Shown in pieces: positions 25,742 to 35,282 of a DNA stretch of 64,000 nt (the first letter of the stretch is position 1; every line of letters begins with the position of its first letter). Source of the DNA: Albirhodobacter sp048262715. Lineage in GTDB: Bacteria; Pseudomonadota; Alphaproteobacteria; Rhodobacterales; Rhodobacteraceae. The position numbers and the translations under genes were made by a program. Where the stretch lies: the NCBI GenBank assembly GCA_048262715.1, contig JBLXEV010000001.1, positions 434,001-498,000 of the forward strand. The letters are read 5' to 3'. The notes under the pieces were generated by a model that was not told the origin of the DNA, did not search any database, and saw only the letters and a list, made by a program, of their open reading frames with translations.

Positions 25742-25898
25742 TGCTGGTATCCTTCCAGATATAAGCCTCTCGTTGGGGAGAGGTGTCCCACCGCCGCATC
25801 TACGGCCCGCGCGCCTCTGGCACAAGATGGAAAATTGCGCTAATGCGCCCCTAATTCGCGAAAATGCGACATGCTTCTCCACTATAGGAAACACGCCG

Positions 25899-26795
25899 AT
25901 GTTCACCGCCACTCTGCTCGCCGCGCCCGCAAAGGCCAATCTGGATCGCGTGACTGTAGAGTCGCTGCGCAATGCGTGGGGCGGCGGCGATGCGCGTTGG
26001 CTGAACCCCGGCGTGGCGGCGGAGTTTGATCTGGCGGGAATGCCGAGCAATCGCTGGGATGTGTGGGAAGGGCTGCAAACCCAAGGGGTTGATCTCGTCG
26101 TGCAGCGCAGCGAGGGCCGCGTGAAGCAGATGCTTCTGGCCGATATGGACAGTACGATGATCCAGCAGGAATGCATCGATGAGCTGGCCGATGTGGCGGG
26201 CTTTGGCGAGCGGGTGAAGGGCATCACTGCCCGCGCGATGAATGGCGAGTTGGACTTCGATTCGGCGCTGCGCGAGCGCGTCGGCCTGCTCAAAGGCCTG
26301 CCGGAATCGGTGATCCGCAAAGTGATCGACGAGCGCATCACCTTCATGCCCGGCGGCGCACAGCTGTTGGGCACGATGAAGCGTGAAGGCGCCTATGCCG
26401 CACTGGTCTCGGGCGGGTTCACCGCCTTCACGGGCTATGTCGCCCACGCGCTCGGCTTTGACGAGAACCGCGCCAACACGCTGATCACGGCAGAAGGAGT
26501 GCTGACGGGCGAAGTTGGCTCGCCGATCCTTGGCCGCGAGGCGAAAGTGCAGGCGCTGCAAGAGATCACGGCGCGGCTGGGCATTTCGCCGAGCGAGGTG
26601 ATGGCGGTGGGCGACGGTGCGAATGATCTGGGGATGCTCGGCCTCGCGGGGGCGGGTGTGGCGCTTCACGCGAAGCCTTCGGTCGCCGCGCAATGCGATA
26701 TCCGGATCAATCACGGCGATCTTACGGCGCTGCTCTACATCCAGGGCTATGCCGTCACGGAATTCTCCGCCCGCGCCGCCTGCGCCTGCTGCTAA
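25899..26795 (+). CDS. serB: Phosphoserine phosphatase
   Basis: A 298-residue HAD-superfamily enzyme that makes serine from phosphoserine. The nucleophile Asp82 and acid/base Asp84 are in LLADMDSTMIQQE; motif II is LVSGGFTAF and motif III VGDGANDLGMLG. The N-terminal ~75 residues are the usual degenerate ACT-like region. AGGAA lies upstream of the ATG at 25899. It diverges from serC across a 157-base gap that must hold both promoters. The C-terminus ends with Cys residues (ACACC), a mild oddity. Confidence 0.95.
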   Translation: MFTATLLAAPAKANLDRVTVESLRNAWGGGDARWLNPGVAAEFDLAGMPSNRWDVWEGLQTQGVDLVVQRSEGRVKQMLLADMDSTMIQQECIDELADVAGFGERVKGITARAMNGELDFDSALRERVGLLKGLPESVIRKVIDERITFMPGGAQLLGTMKREGAYAALVSGGFTAFTGYVAHALGFDENRANTLITAEGVLTGEVGSPILGREAKVQALQEITARLGISPSEVMAVGDGANDLGMLGLAGAGVALHAKPSVAAQCDIRINHGDLTALLYIQGYAVTEFSARAACACC

Positions 26796-26820
26796 CCCGC
26801 AGTCCCTTGTCTCCTGTTCG

Positions 26821-26906
26821 GGAGCCTCCGGCGGGGATATTTGAAGCTCTCTGGAAGACAAAACTTGCGCTTTCCTAAGAGCGGAAATATCCCCGCCGGA
26901 GGCTCC
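26821..26906. repeat. 22-bp perfect inverted repeat downstream of serB
   Basis: GGAGCCTCCGGCGGGGATAT-TT at 26821-26842 is matched exactly by its reverse complement at 26885-26906, with 42 bases between. It lies between serB and the TauE/SafE gene. It may act as a bidirectional transcript end or be a dispersed REP-like element. Confidence 0.8.
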
Positions 26907-26943
26907 ACCGTCTCGGATTGAGACAGGCTTTAGGGAAGCGCGT

Positions 26944-27711
26944 ATGTTTGAATTTTCGTATGAGATCGTGGCGCTTCTCCTCTGCGCTGCTTTTGTGGCG
27001 GGATTTGTGGATTCCATCGCAGGCGGTGGCGGGTTGATCACCTTGCCGGTGCTGATGCTGGCGGGGGCCTCGCCACTAGAGGCGCTCTCGACCAATAAGG
27101 TGCAAGGCGCGTTTGGCGCGGCGACGGCGGCGGCCTCCTATGCGCGCTCCGGTCTTGTGGATCTGCGCACGCAAAAGGGCGCGGCGGCGCTGGCCTTTGT
27201 CGCGTCTTTCCTCGGAGCTATGTTGATCTCTTCAATTCCGACGGAGCCTTTGCGGCTGATCCTGCCCGTGCTTCTCGTCGGGATTGCGCTGTTCTTCGCG
27301 TTCAAGAAAAGCCTTGATGATACCGATCGGCAGCGCCGGATTTCTCCAAAACTCTTCGTGCTCACGCTCGTGCCGCTCTGCGGATTTTATGACGGGTTGG
27401 TCGGCCCTGGGGCGGGTGCGTTCTACATGCTTGGGTTTGTGACGCTCGCGGGCTACGGCGTGTTGAAATCGACCGCGCATACCAAGCTGTTGAACTTCGC
27501 ATCCAATATTGGTGGGCTCTTGGCCTTTGCCGCTGTCGGCAAGCCGCTTTGGGCAATCGGCATCGCGATGGGGTTTGCGCAGATGGCAGGGGCGCAGATC
27601 GGGTCGAAGGTCGCGATGCGGATTGGCGCGCGGGTCATCAAGCCGCTCTTGGTCGCAACCTCGAGCATTCTCGCCGCGCGCCTGATATGGCAGATGGTTC
27701 AGACGGGCTGA
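26944..27711 (+). CDS. TSUP (TauE/SafE) family sulfite exporter-like permease
   Basis: A 255-residue membrane protein with about eight helices and the internal duplication typical of the family. Conserved pieces are DSIAGGGGLITLPVLM near residue 27, ALSTNKVQGAFGA, and the second-half GFYDGLVGPGAGAF and TKLLNFASNIGGL. The family moves sulfite, sulfoacetate or other sulfur/organic anions; the substrate here is unknown. The last 13 bases overlap the 3' end of the convergent MFS gene. Confidence 0.88.
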   Translation: MFEFSYEIVALLLCAAFVAGFVDSIAGGGGLITLPVLMLAGASPLEALSTNKVQGAFGAATAAASYARSGLVDLRTQKGAAALAFVASFLGAMLISSIPTEPLRLILPVLLVGIALFFAFKKSLDDTDRQRRISPKLFVLTLVPLCGFYDGLVGPGAGAFYMLGFVTLAGYGVLKSTAHTKLLNFASNIGGLLAFAAVGKPLWAIGIAMGFAQMAGAQIGSKVAMRIGARVIKPLLVATSSILAARLIWQMVQTG

Positions 27712-28931
27712 GCCACCCGTACCTCTTTCACCGGAAGATGCACGATGGCCGAGAAGGCGCCGATGCCAACGCCGATCCACCAAACCATCGTGTAATCGCC
27801 GTAGATGTCATAGAGCTTGCCGCCGAGCCAGACGCCGAGGAAGCTGCCGATCTGGTGGCTCAGGAACACGAACCCGTAAAGCGTCCCCATATAGCGCAGC
27901 CCGTAGATATGGGCGACGAGGCCGGAGGTCAGCGGCACGGTCGCCAGCCACAGCGCGCCCATTGCCACCGAGAACAAGAGCACCGAGGTGGGGGTGATCG
28001 GCATCAAGATGAACGCGCCTGCCACCACTGTGCGGGCGGCATAGATCCCCGCGAGGAGGTATTTTTTAGTGAATCGTTTGCCAAGCGCGCCTGCGTAGAT
28101 CGTGCCCGCGATATTGGCGAGGCCGATGACCGAGATCGCCACCGCGCCCAAGGCGGAGGTGGAGGAAACTCCGAGGCCAGCCAGCATCCCCGTTGGGTCA
28201 ATCGCGCCGCACATCTCGGTGATCATTGCGGGGAAATGCGCGGTGATGAAACCAAGCTGATAGCCGCAGGAGAAAAAGCCTAGGAAGATCAGTAGGAACG
28301 ACGGATCACGGAAGGCACGTTTGAGCACGCTTCCCATGCTTTCTTCCAACTCGGAACGGCTTGCGAGCGCCGGGGTGCGCATCAAGGGCAAGGCGAAGAG
28401 GGCGCATAGGATCAGCACGGCGAAGATCACAAAGACCGACTGCCAAGGGAAATAGGCCAGCAATGCTGCGGCCATTGGAGCGCCGAAAACTTGGCCCGCA
28501 GAGCCTGCCGCCGTGGCAATGCCCAGCGAGAGCGAGCGGTTTTCATCCGAACTTGCGCGCCCGACCACCGCGAGGATCACGCCAAAGCCCGTGCCCGCAA
28601 TGCCGAAGCCGACGAGAATTTCGAGGAGATGGTGTTGGTACGGCATAGTGGCAAATGACGAGAGCACAAGCCCGAGCGCGTAGAGCAGCGCGCCGCCGAT
28701 GATGGCTTTGCGATCCCCAAACCGTTCCGCCAGCGCGCCAAAGATTGGCTGCCCGATGCCCCATGCGAGGTTCTGGATCGCGATGGCGAGCGAGAATTCT
28801 GCGCGCGGCCAGCCGAATTCGGCTGCAATCGGGATTTGAAACACGCCGAAACTGGCGCGGATCGAAAAGCCGATCATCAGAATAATTGCGCCGCCGATCA
28901 GGACGGGGGTGAAAACGCGCGATTGTGTCAT
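27699..28931 (-). CDS. MFS transporter
   Basis: A 410-residue 12-helix transporter. The loop 2-3 motif appears as GALAERFGDRKAIIGG, and a long first periplasmic side GFSIRASFGVFQIPIAAEFGWPRAEF resembles the monocarboxylate/oxalate-formate branch. The second half has GLANIAGTIYAGALGKRF and MGTLYGFVFLSHQIGSFLG. Substrate unknown. It is monocistronic and converges on the TSUP gene with overlapping 3' ends. Confidence 0.87.
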   Translation of the reverse strand: MTQSRVFTPVLIGGAIILMIGFSIRASFGVFQIPIAAEFGWPRAEFSLAIAIQNLAWGIGQPIFGALAERFGDRKAIIGGALLYALGLVLSSFATMPYQHHLLEILVGFGIAGTGFGVILAVVGRASSDENRSLSLGIATAAGSAGQVFGAPMAAALLAYFPWQSVFVIFAVLILCALFALPLMRTPALASRSELEESMGSVLKRAFRDPSFLLIFLGFFSCGYQLGFITAHFPAMITEMCGAIDPTGMLAGLGVSSTSALGAVAISVIGLANIAGTIYAGALGKRFTKKYLLAGIYAARTVVAGAFILMPITPTSVLLFSVAMGALWLATVPLTSGLVAHIYGLRYMGTLYGFVFLSHQIGSFLGVWLGGKLYDIYGDYTMVWWIGVGIGAFSAIVHLPVKEVRVAQPV

Positions 28932-29006
28932 GAGGCTCTCCGTTCAGGTCGCCAGAATTGCGACACCCACGCCCTGCGGTCAAATGATGCTTTGTGATGG
29001 GCGCAA

Positions 29007-30170
29007 TTAGCTGGCGTGCAGGCCAACATGACGCCCCAAAGCAAAACAACTCGTCAGGAGATAGCCGCCGGTGGGGGCTTCCCAATCCAGCATCTCGCCG
29101 CAGGCATAGACGCGCGGCATTGCCCGCAGCTCCAAGGCTTGGGTGAGGCTGGAGGAGGCGATACCGCCAGCGCTGGAAATCGCTTCTTCAATCGGGCGCG
29201 GCCCTTGATGCGGTACGGGAAGCGATTTGAGTCGCTCGGCCAATGTCGCTGGATCGGACGGAAGAGGGCGCGCCCATTCCATGATCAACGCCAGCTTGAC
29301 CGGATCGAGGTTGAGGGTCTTTCGCAGCCAGTTCGTCATCGTCGCCTTGCCGCGCGGCGCTTTCAGCTTCTCCGCGAGGGCTGGGGCCTCCAGATCCGGT
29401 AGCAGATCCAGTGACAAAAGCGTGCCTTTGCGGACCCGCGCGGAGAGGGAATAGACGCCGCCGCCCTCGATCCCGCGCTTGGAGATGACAAACTCACCGC
29501 GGGAGATCGTGCAGCCTGCGCGCAGGGCGACGTTCTTCACAGGCGTGCCGAGGAACGGGATCATGTGATCGGACCAATGCACCAAAAACCCCATATTCGC
29601 GGGTTCAAACGGGGTGATCTCAATCCCTTTGGCGGCGAGCCAAGGTACCCAAGCGGCATCTGATCCCAGCCGTGGCCAGCTTGCGCCGCCCAAGGCGAGG
29701 ATGGTTGTCGCGGGGGTGAGGTGTTGATCGCCCTCGGGCGTCTCGAAACAGAAGGCATCGCCGTCAAAGCCGCTCCAACGCCAGCGGGTTTTCAAGGTGA
29801 CCCCGTGGCGGGTGAGGCGCGCGATCCATGCGCGAAGCAAGGGCGAGGCCTTCATCTGTGTCGGGAAAACGCGGCCTGTCGAGCCGGTGAACAACTCGAT
29901 CCCGAGCTTGCGCGCCCATTCCATCACCTCTTGCGGACCGAAGTCTGCGACGATGGGGCGAAGCCATTCCGCGCTGACCTCGCCGCAAAACGCCTCCAGC
30001 GGGGTGTCGCGGGTGATGTTGAGGCCGGATTTACCCGCCATCAGGAATTTGCGCGCGGGCGAGGGCTTGGCCTCGACCACGGTCACCGTGCGCCCGCGCA
30101 GTGCCAGCGTCTCGGCCGCCATCAACCCCGCAGGCCCCGCGCCAATGATGAGAACATCCGTCTGCATCAT
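29007..30170 (-). CDS. BaiN/HI0933-like flavoprotein (TIGR03862 type)
   Basis: A 387-residue FAD-dependent oxidoreductase. The dinucleotide-binding motif is VLIIGAGPAGLMAAE at residues 5-19, followed by the family signature KFLMAGKSGLNITR and the C-terminal CGEMLDWEAPTGGYLLTSCFALG that closes the FAD site. The physiological substrate of this group is unknown in proteobacteria. The start overlaps the stop of holA as ATGA, making it the distal gene of leuS-lptE-holA. Confidence 0.88.
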   Translation of the reverse strand: MMQTDVLIIGAGPAGLMAAETLALRGRTVTVVEAKPSPARKFLMAGKSGLNITRDTPLEAFCGEVSAEWLRPIVADFGPQEVMEWARKLGIELFTGSTGRVFPTQMKASPLLRAWIARLTRHGVTLKTRWRWSGFDGDAFCFETPEGDQHLTPATTILALGGASWPRLGSDAAWVPWLAAKGIEITPFEPANMGFLVHWSDHMIPFLGTPVKNVALRAGCTISRGEFVISKRGIEGGGVYSLSARVRKGTLLSLDLLPDLEAPALAEKLKAPRGKATMTNWLRKTLNLDPVKLALIMEWARPLPSDPATLAERLKSLPVPHQGPRPIEEAISSAGGIASSSLTQALELRAMPRVYACGEMLDWEAPTGGYLLTSCFALGRHVGLHAS

Positions 30171-31189
30171 CGGCTGGCCAAGACTGAGAGGCGCATCAAA
30201 GTGCGCTCAATCACCGCCATTGTCGGCGCGCGGGAGGAAGATCGCAGGGTGAGATCGGCGTTGATCAGCTCTTTGAGAGCGGCCTCCAGTTTGAACATGC
30301 CCCAGCTTGAGGCTTGCCGGATCATTTTGTCGCGGCGCGGGCCGAAGATCGGCGGGCGGGCGCGGCCGATGCCCTGCGCGGGGCCACTGGGATCGGAAGC
30401 GGCTGCGTGAAGCGCGCGGAAATGGCGCAGCGCTTGGATCGCGAGGGTCACTGGCGCAACCCCTTGCCCCTCGATCCGCCGCATCATCGGCCCGAGTTCG
30501 CCCGCGCGGCCCTCGGCCACGATATTGAGTACATCATCGACATCCGCATCCACTGTGGCAGGGGCGCAGGCGACGACATCCTCGGGCGACAGCGGGGTGG
30601 TGTCTTTATACTTATAGAGCGAGATCTTCTCGACCGTTTGCCGGAAATCACCGGGATCAAGTGCGCGTCCAAGCGCCATCAGATCACTCATTGCTTGCGG
30701 CGAGATCGCGGTGAGGCCCGCTTTCTTGAGCACGTCCTCCAATTCTTCGCGGCTTGGGGGATCATCATAAATCCCTGCGGCGAACGCGTTGGTATGTCCC
30801 TCGAACACTTTGCGCAGGGCGGATTTTGCGGTGAGCGACCCTGCCGTGACGATGATCTGCGCGTCGCCGTCTTTCCACTCCTTGACCGCCGAGGCGATGA
30901 TCGGAGCGAGCGTATCCGTCGCATCCTCAACAAAGGCCACGCGCGGACCGGGGAAGAACCCGACAGCTTTCACGGCATCCAAAAGCGCGGAAGGTTCCTT
31001 GCGCAGGCTCGCTGCCGGAATCCGTGTCATCCGCATTTCGGCCTCGCCCTCGGGGCCGATCAGCGCCGCGATCACCTCTTGGCGTTTGAGTGCGACGCGC
31101 ATCGCATCCATCCCGAAGATCAAAAGCCCCGTGCGATGGGCCTCGGGCTTGGCGAAATACCGCGTGGCCTGAACGCCCGCGAGCTTCAT
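30167..31189 (-). CDS. holA: DNA polymerase III subunit delta
   Basis: A 340-residue clamp-loader delta subunit that opens the beta clamp. Family features are GLLIFGMDAMRVALKRQEV near residue 25, a degenerate P-loop domain without Walker A (normal for delta), the SLYKYKDTTPLSPEDVVA segment, and a C-terminal collar domain (LEAALKELINADLTLRSSS). It is positioned downstream of leuS and lptE, the usual alphaproteobacterial order. The start overlaps the lptE stop (ATGA). Confidence 0.92.
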   Translation of the reverse strand: MKLAGVQATRYFAKPEAHRTGLLIFGMDAMRVALKRQEVIAALIGPEGEAEMRMTRIPAASLRKEPSALLDAVKAVGFFPGPRVAFVEDATDTLAPIIASAVKEWKDGDAQIIVTAGSLTAKSALRKVFEGHTNAFAAGIYDDPPSREELEDVLKKAGLTAISPQAMSDLMALGRALDPGDFRQTVEKISLYKYKDTTPLSPEDVVACAPATVDADVDDVLNIVAEGRAGELGPMMRRIEGQGVAPVTLAIQALRHFRALHAAASDPSGPAQGIGRARPPIFGPRRDKMIRQASSWGMFKLEAALKELINADLTLRSSSRAPTMAVIERTLMRLSVLASR

Positions 31190-31698
31190 TTGGGCAACGA
31201 AGCTGCGGTGGCGATGAGCCGCGTCACGATTTGATCGGCGAGCATCACCATCAGGCGTTTATGGGCATCATCTTCAGCGGTTTGCGTGGCGACAGTGGAC
31301 CCCGTCGCGGACCATGAGGTGAAGGAAGCGACTTCGCCCGTCAGCAGCACCGCATCTGTCTGCGCATCGACGAGCTTGTAATCTGCCTTGCCCGCCAGCG
31401 AATAGCGCGTGGTGGCGTTGTCCGGGGTGATCGCTTGGCCCGTGTCTTCCGTCGCGATGGCATAATCAAGCCGGTAGCGCGGCGTTGTGGCGGGGCCGAA
31501 CCGATCCGCGATCCGCGCGGTGAGCGCGTAATCATCGCGGGTTTGCGGCACTTGTGTCGCCACAGCCCCGAGCAGCGCTTTCGCGCCGCCGTTTGGCCCG
31601 TAGGCTGGCGTAAAGCCGCAGCCCGCAAAGGCGAGCGCGCTCAGAGCGAGCCCGCCTTTGAGAAAGGTTCTGCGGCTAAGCGTGTCAGATAACGACAT
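31186..31698 (-). CDS. lptE: LPS-assembly lipoprotein LptE
   Basis: A 170-residue outer-membrane lipoprotein that plugs LptD for lipopolysaccharide export. The N-terminus reads SRRTFLKGGLALSALAFAGC: a lipobox at Cys27 preceded by a twin-arginine-like SRRTFLK, then GFTPAYGPNGGAKALLG, the usual start of alphaproteobacterial LptE. The RR motif suggests possible Tat export, unusual for an Lpt component. The ATG at 31698 lies within the last 14 bases of leuS, so it is translationally coupled between leuS and holA. A GTG-type upstream start at 31722 is less likely. Confidence 0.88.
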   Translation of the reverse strand: MSLSDTLSRRTFLKGGLALSALAFAGCGFTPAYGPNGGAKALLGAVATQVPQTRDDYALTARIADRFGPATTPRYRLDYAIATEDTGQAITPDNATTRYSLAGKADYKLVDAQTDAVLLTGEVASFTSWSATGSTVATQTAEDDAHKRLMVMLADQIVTRLIATAASLPK

Positions 31699-34225
31699 TA
31701 ACAATCCGTCCTGGGACCACAATGAGCTTTTTCGGCGCTGCCCCGTCGAGCACCTTGATCACAGCTTCATCCGCCAGCACCAGCTTTTCAACCTCTGCCT
31801 TGTCCATTCCGGCAGGAACGGTGATCTCGGCGCGTTTTTTGCCGTTGATCTGTATCGGCAACGTGACACTGTCCGCAACGAGCAGCGCCGGATCTGCCTT
31901 CGGCCAAGCCGCGTTGACAACCAAACCTTCACCGCCAAGCACCGACCACAGATCCTCGGCGAGATGCGGCACCATCGGCCCCATCAACTGCGCCATGATT
32001 TTCATCGCGTCGCGTTTCGCCGCATTGGAAGCGGTGGATTTCGCCAAAGTGTTCGACAGCTCATAGAGCTTGGCGACGGCTTTGTTGAAGGCGAACCCGT
32101 CGATGGATTTGGTGATCTCGTCGATGGCTTTATGGGCCGCGCGCATCAGTGCATCATCCTGCGCCGCGTCGCCGCCTTCGCCTGTGGCGATTTCATTGCC
32201 GATCCGCCAAACGCGGGCGAGGAACTTCGAGGCCGCTTCCGCGCCGGATGCTGTCCATTCTACGTCCCGCTCCGGCGGGCTATCGGACATCACGAACCAA
32301 CGCGCGGTATCGGCACCAAAATCGCGGATGATGTTCATCGGATCGACGACGTTTTTCTTCGATTTCGACATTTTCGCAGAAGGGATGATCTCGACCGCCT
32401 CGCCCGTGGCGATCAGTTTGCCGTCCTCGACCTCCTCGGGGAGGTGGTAGATCGCGCGGCCATTGGCATCGCGGGTGAGATAAATCTCATGTGTCACCAT
32501 GCCTTGGGTGAACAGCGCGTTGAACGGCTCGATCGCTTTGGCGGGCAGATGGCCCGTCTTATGCATCGCGCGGGCGAAGAACCGCGAATAGAGAAGGTGC
32601 AAAATCGCGTGCTCGATGCCGCCGATATATTGATCGACATTCATCCAGTAATCGGCCTCTGCCGCATCCGTCGGCGTCTCGGCATGGGGCGAGGTGAAGC
32701 GCGCGTAATACCACGAGCTATCCACGAACGTATCCATCGTGTCGGTTTCGCGCTTGGCGGGTTTGCCACATTGCGGGCATTCGCAATTGCGCCATGTCGG
32801 GTGGCGGTCGAGCGGGTTGCCGGGCTGGTCAAACGTCACATCATCGGGCAGGCGCACGGGCAGGTTCTTTTTGCGCTCGGGCACCACGCCGCAAATCTCG
32901 CAATGCACGACCGGAATCGGGCAGCCCCAATAGCGCTGCCGCGACAGGCCCCAATCGCGCAGGCGGAATTTGGTGACGCCTTCGCCAAAGCCCTTTTCCT
33001 CGGCCACGGCAATTGCAGCAGCAATCGCCTCATCACCAGTTTGCTCCGTCTCGCCCGCGAAGCCACGAATAAACCGGACCTTCTCGGATTTCAGCGGCGT
33101 GTATTCGGCGGCGGGATACTCACCCTCCAGCGGCTCGAACACGGGAATGATCGGCAGCGAGTACTTCGTCGCGAATTCGAAATCGCGCGCGTCATGGGCG
33201 GGGCAGCCGAAGATCGCGCCGGTGCCGTAATCCATCAGGATGAAATTCGCGATATAAACCGGCAGCTCGATGGAGGCATCCAGCGGATGTTTCACGCCGA
33301 TGCCCGTATCCCGGCCCAGCTTCTCAGCGGTTTCAATCGCCTCCGCCGTGGTGCCGCCCTTGCGGCACTCCGAAATAAACGCAGCCATATCGGGATCGGA
33401 TGCCTCAAGCGCCTTCGCCATCGGGTGATCCGGCGAGATCCCCGCGAAAGAGGCGCCCATCAATGTATCGGGGCGGGTGGTGTAAACCTCCAGCGCCTCG
33501 AATCCTTCGGGCGCGCCGACCAGATCAAACTTGAATTGCAGCCCGCGCGATTTGCCGATCCAGTTCGCCTGCATCAGGCGCACCTTTTCCGGCCAGTCTT
33601 TCAGCCCGTCCAGCGCGCCAAGCAGCTCCTCGGAATAATCGGAGATCTTGAAGAACCACTGCGTCAGCTCGCGCCGTTCCACCAGCGCGCCCGAACGCCA
33701 GCCGCGGCCATCCTCGACCTGCTCATTGGCGAGCACGGTCATATCGACCGGATCCCAGTTCACCACTGCATTCTTGCGATACACTAGACCAGCTTGCAGC
33801 ATATCGAGGAACATCGCCTGTTGCTGGCCGTAATATTCAGGATCGCAGGTTGCGAATTCGCGGGACCAGTCGATCGACAGACCCAGCGGCTTCATCTGGT
33901 CACGCATGTCTTTGATGTTGGAATAGGTCCAATCCTTCGGATGGCCGCCGCGTTCCATCGCCGCATTCTCTGCGGGCATTCCGAACGCATCCCAGCCCAT
34001 CGGATGCAGCACGCTATACCCACACGACATCTTATACCGCGCGACCACATCGCCCATCGTATAGTTGCGCACATGGCCCATATGGATCCGGCCCGACGGG
34101 TAGGGGAACATCTCCAGCACGTAATATTTCGGGCGCGCGGGATCGCGTTTGGCTTCAAACACGGAGGCAGCAGACCATGCGTCCTGCCATTTCGCTTCAA
34201 TAGTGCTCGGTTCGTAACGCGACAT
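31685..34225 (-). CDS. leuS: Leucyl-tRNA synthetase
   Basis: An 846-residue class-I synthetase. The HIGH signature is the IHMGH in MFPYPSGRIHMGHVRNY (~residue 41-57) and KMSKS is in SAKMSKSKKNVVDP (~620). The CP1 editing domain lies between (DTLMGASFAGISPDHP), with a zinc-finger-like CEICGVV and CECPQCGKP segment. The length is standard. It is the first gene of leuS-lptE-holA-flavoprotein, with overlaps at every junction. Confidence 0.97.
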   Translation of the reverse strand: MSRYEPSTIEAKWQDAWSAASVFEAKRDPARPKYYVLEMFPYPSGRIHMGHVRNYTMGDVVARYKMSCGYSVLHPMGWDAFGMPAENAAMERGGHPKDWTYSNIKDMRDQMKPLGLSIDWSREFATCDPEYYGQQQAMFLDMLQAGLVYRKNAVVNWDPVDMTVLANEQVEDGRGWRSGALVERRELTQWFFKISDYSEELLGALDGLKDWPEKVRLMQANWIGKSRGLQFKFDLVGAPEGFEALEVYTTRPDTLMGASFAGISPDHPMAKALEASDPDMAAFISECRKGGTTAEAIETAEKLGRDTGIGVKHPLDASIELPVYIANFILMDYGTGAIFGCPAHDARDFEFATKYSLPIIPVFEPLEGEYPAAEYTPLKSEKVRFIRGFAGETEQTGDEAIAAAIAVAEEKGFGEGVTKFRLRDWGLSRQRYWGCPIPVVHCEICGVVPERKKNLPVRLPDDVTFDQPGNPLDRHPTWRNCECPQCGKPAKRETDTMDTFVDSSWYYARFTSPHAETPTDAAEADYWMNVDQYIGGIEHAILHLLYSRFFARAMHKTGHLPAKAIEPFNALFTQGMVTHEIYLTRDANGRAIYHLPEEVEDGKLIATGEAVEIIPSAKMSKSKKNVVDPMNIIRDFGADTARWFVMSDSPPERDVEWTASGAEAASKFLARVWRIGNEIATGEGGDAAQDDALMRAAHKAIDEITKSIDGFAFNKAVAKLYELSNTLAKSTASNAAKRDAMKIMAQLMGPMVPHLAEDLWSVLGGEGLVVNAAWPKADPALLVADSVTLPIQINGKKRAEITVPAGMDKAEVEKLVLADEAVIKVLDGAAPKKLIVVPGRIVNVVI

Positions 34226-34353
34226 CGGTGCCCCTCATGCGGAATTCTGCCCTGTGCGGTCTACACTGGCTTGGGGTCAGAGGTCCAGATCGGCTGGCGC
34301 GCAGGAGGAGAGTTCGTGCCTGAGATTGGGGCCGAACGGGGGGGGCAGACATG

Positions 34354-34379
34354 AAAAACCCCCGCGCGCTGCGCAGGGG
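34354..34379 (-). terminator. Terminator of the DUF3576 gene
   Basis: On the minus strand CCCCTGCGC, loop AGC, GCGCGGGGG is followed by T5. It separates the DUF3576 gene from leuS. Confidence 0.8.
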
Positions 34380-34466
34380 CCTATATATGGAGTGTCGTGA
34401 AAGCCTGAAACGAGCCGCCAAAATGGGCCGCCGAAATGGGACGGCGACTCGCGTTCAACGTCTCGC

Positions 34467-34991
34467 TTACAGCTTCGAGTCGCGAATCCGCAATTGGCGC
34501 GCGCGAGTCATGATCGCATCTTCGACAGCTTTCGTCGTCTCGGAGGAGACAGGGCCGCCACGGCTTTCCAGTGCGAGCTTCAACGAGCGCGCATCCAGCG
34601 CCGGATCTTGCACAAACACCGTCGCGCGGTAGGAGCCGCCACCGCCCGGAGGGGTGCCATACCCTGTCACGATCACGCCCGAGAACGGGTCAACCGATTG
34701 AATCGGCAGGAAATCGAGAACTTCCAGCGACGCCTGCCAGAGGTATTTGTTCACTTCCACCGAGGTATTCGGGTCTGTGTTATTGGTGAACAGATCCGCA
34801 AGGGTCGAGGTGCGTTTTTGTGTGCGCAGCGCGGGCTGGCGATCAATCTGCGCCTGCTCGGCTGCGATCTGACGATTCTTGCCCGTCGTGGTTCCGCTGA
34901 ACCAATTTCCGGGCGAAACGCTGCCGCAAGAGGCAAGGAGGCCCACCAAAACAATAAGGCCGCTCGCGCGCGCAATCCGTTTTCCTAGCAT
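34467..34991 (-). CDS. DUF3576 domain-containing lipoprotein
   Basis: A 174-residue putative lipoprotein. The signal runs LIVLVGLLASC with lipobox Cys22; the mature part has the DUF3576 core NKYLWQASLEVLDFLPIQS, DPFSGVIVTGYGTPPGGGG and YRATVFVQDPALDARSLKLAL. The family is almost confined to alphaproteobacteria and has no known function; an envelope role is likely from its location. The start at 34991 puts the lipobox at the right distance; a longer frame to 35069 would place 26 polar residues before it. It diverges from the porin gene. Confidence 0.87.
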   Translation of the reverse strand: MLGKRIARASGLIVLVGLLASCGSVSPGNWFSGTTTGKNRQIAAEQAQIDRQPALRTQKRTSTLADLFTNNTDPNTSVEVNKYLWQASLEVLDFLPIQSVDPFSGVIVTGYGTPPGGGGSYRATVFVQDPALDARSLKLALESRGGPVSSETTKAVEDAIMTRARQLRIRDSKL

Positions 34992-35282
34992 TCCCGCCCC
35001 CTCTTGGCTTTTCGTGATCTCTAGCCCAATGACCCAAGCGCGACAAGGGATTTCCCGTTGTTTCCACATTCAGTGCCTATGTATGGAGTATCCCGTAAAT
35101 CGCTGGTGGCAGGGTTTCGCCGATCCGGCTGACTGTGGCAAAGCTGCATCACGATGAAAGCCAAACCAAGCCGCTCGCCCGTTTTGTTTGCAATAAGGCG
35201 GGGATGGGGCGAAAAAGCATCCATACCCAGTTCGGAATCCCCGAGTTGGGAACGCACCTTGAATACAATGAGGGAAAACACG

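Noticed and set aside
27699..27711. Overlapping 3' ends of two convergent genes as a regulatory antisense unit
   Set aside because: A 13-base stop-to-stop overlap is common in compact genomes and gives no specific evidence of regulation.
31658..33787. 709-codon open frame opposite leuS
   Set aside because: Antisense shadow produced by G/C at third codon positions of leuS.
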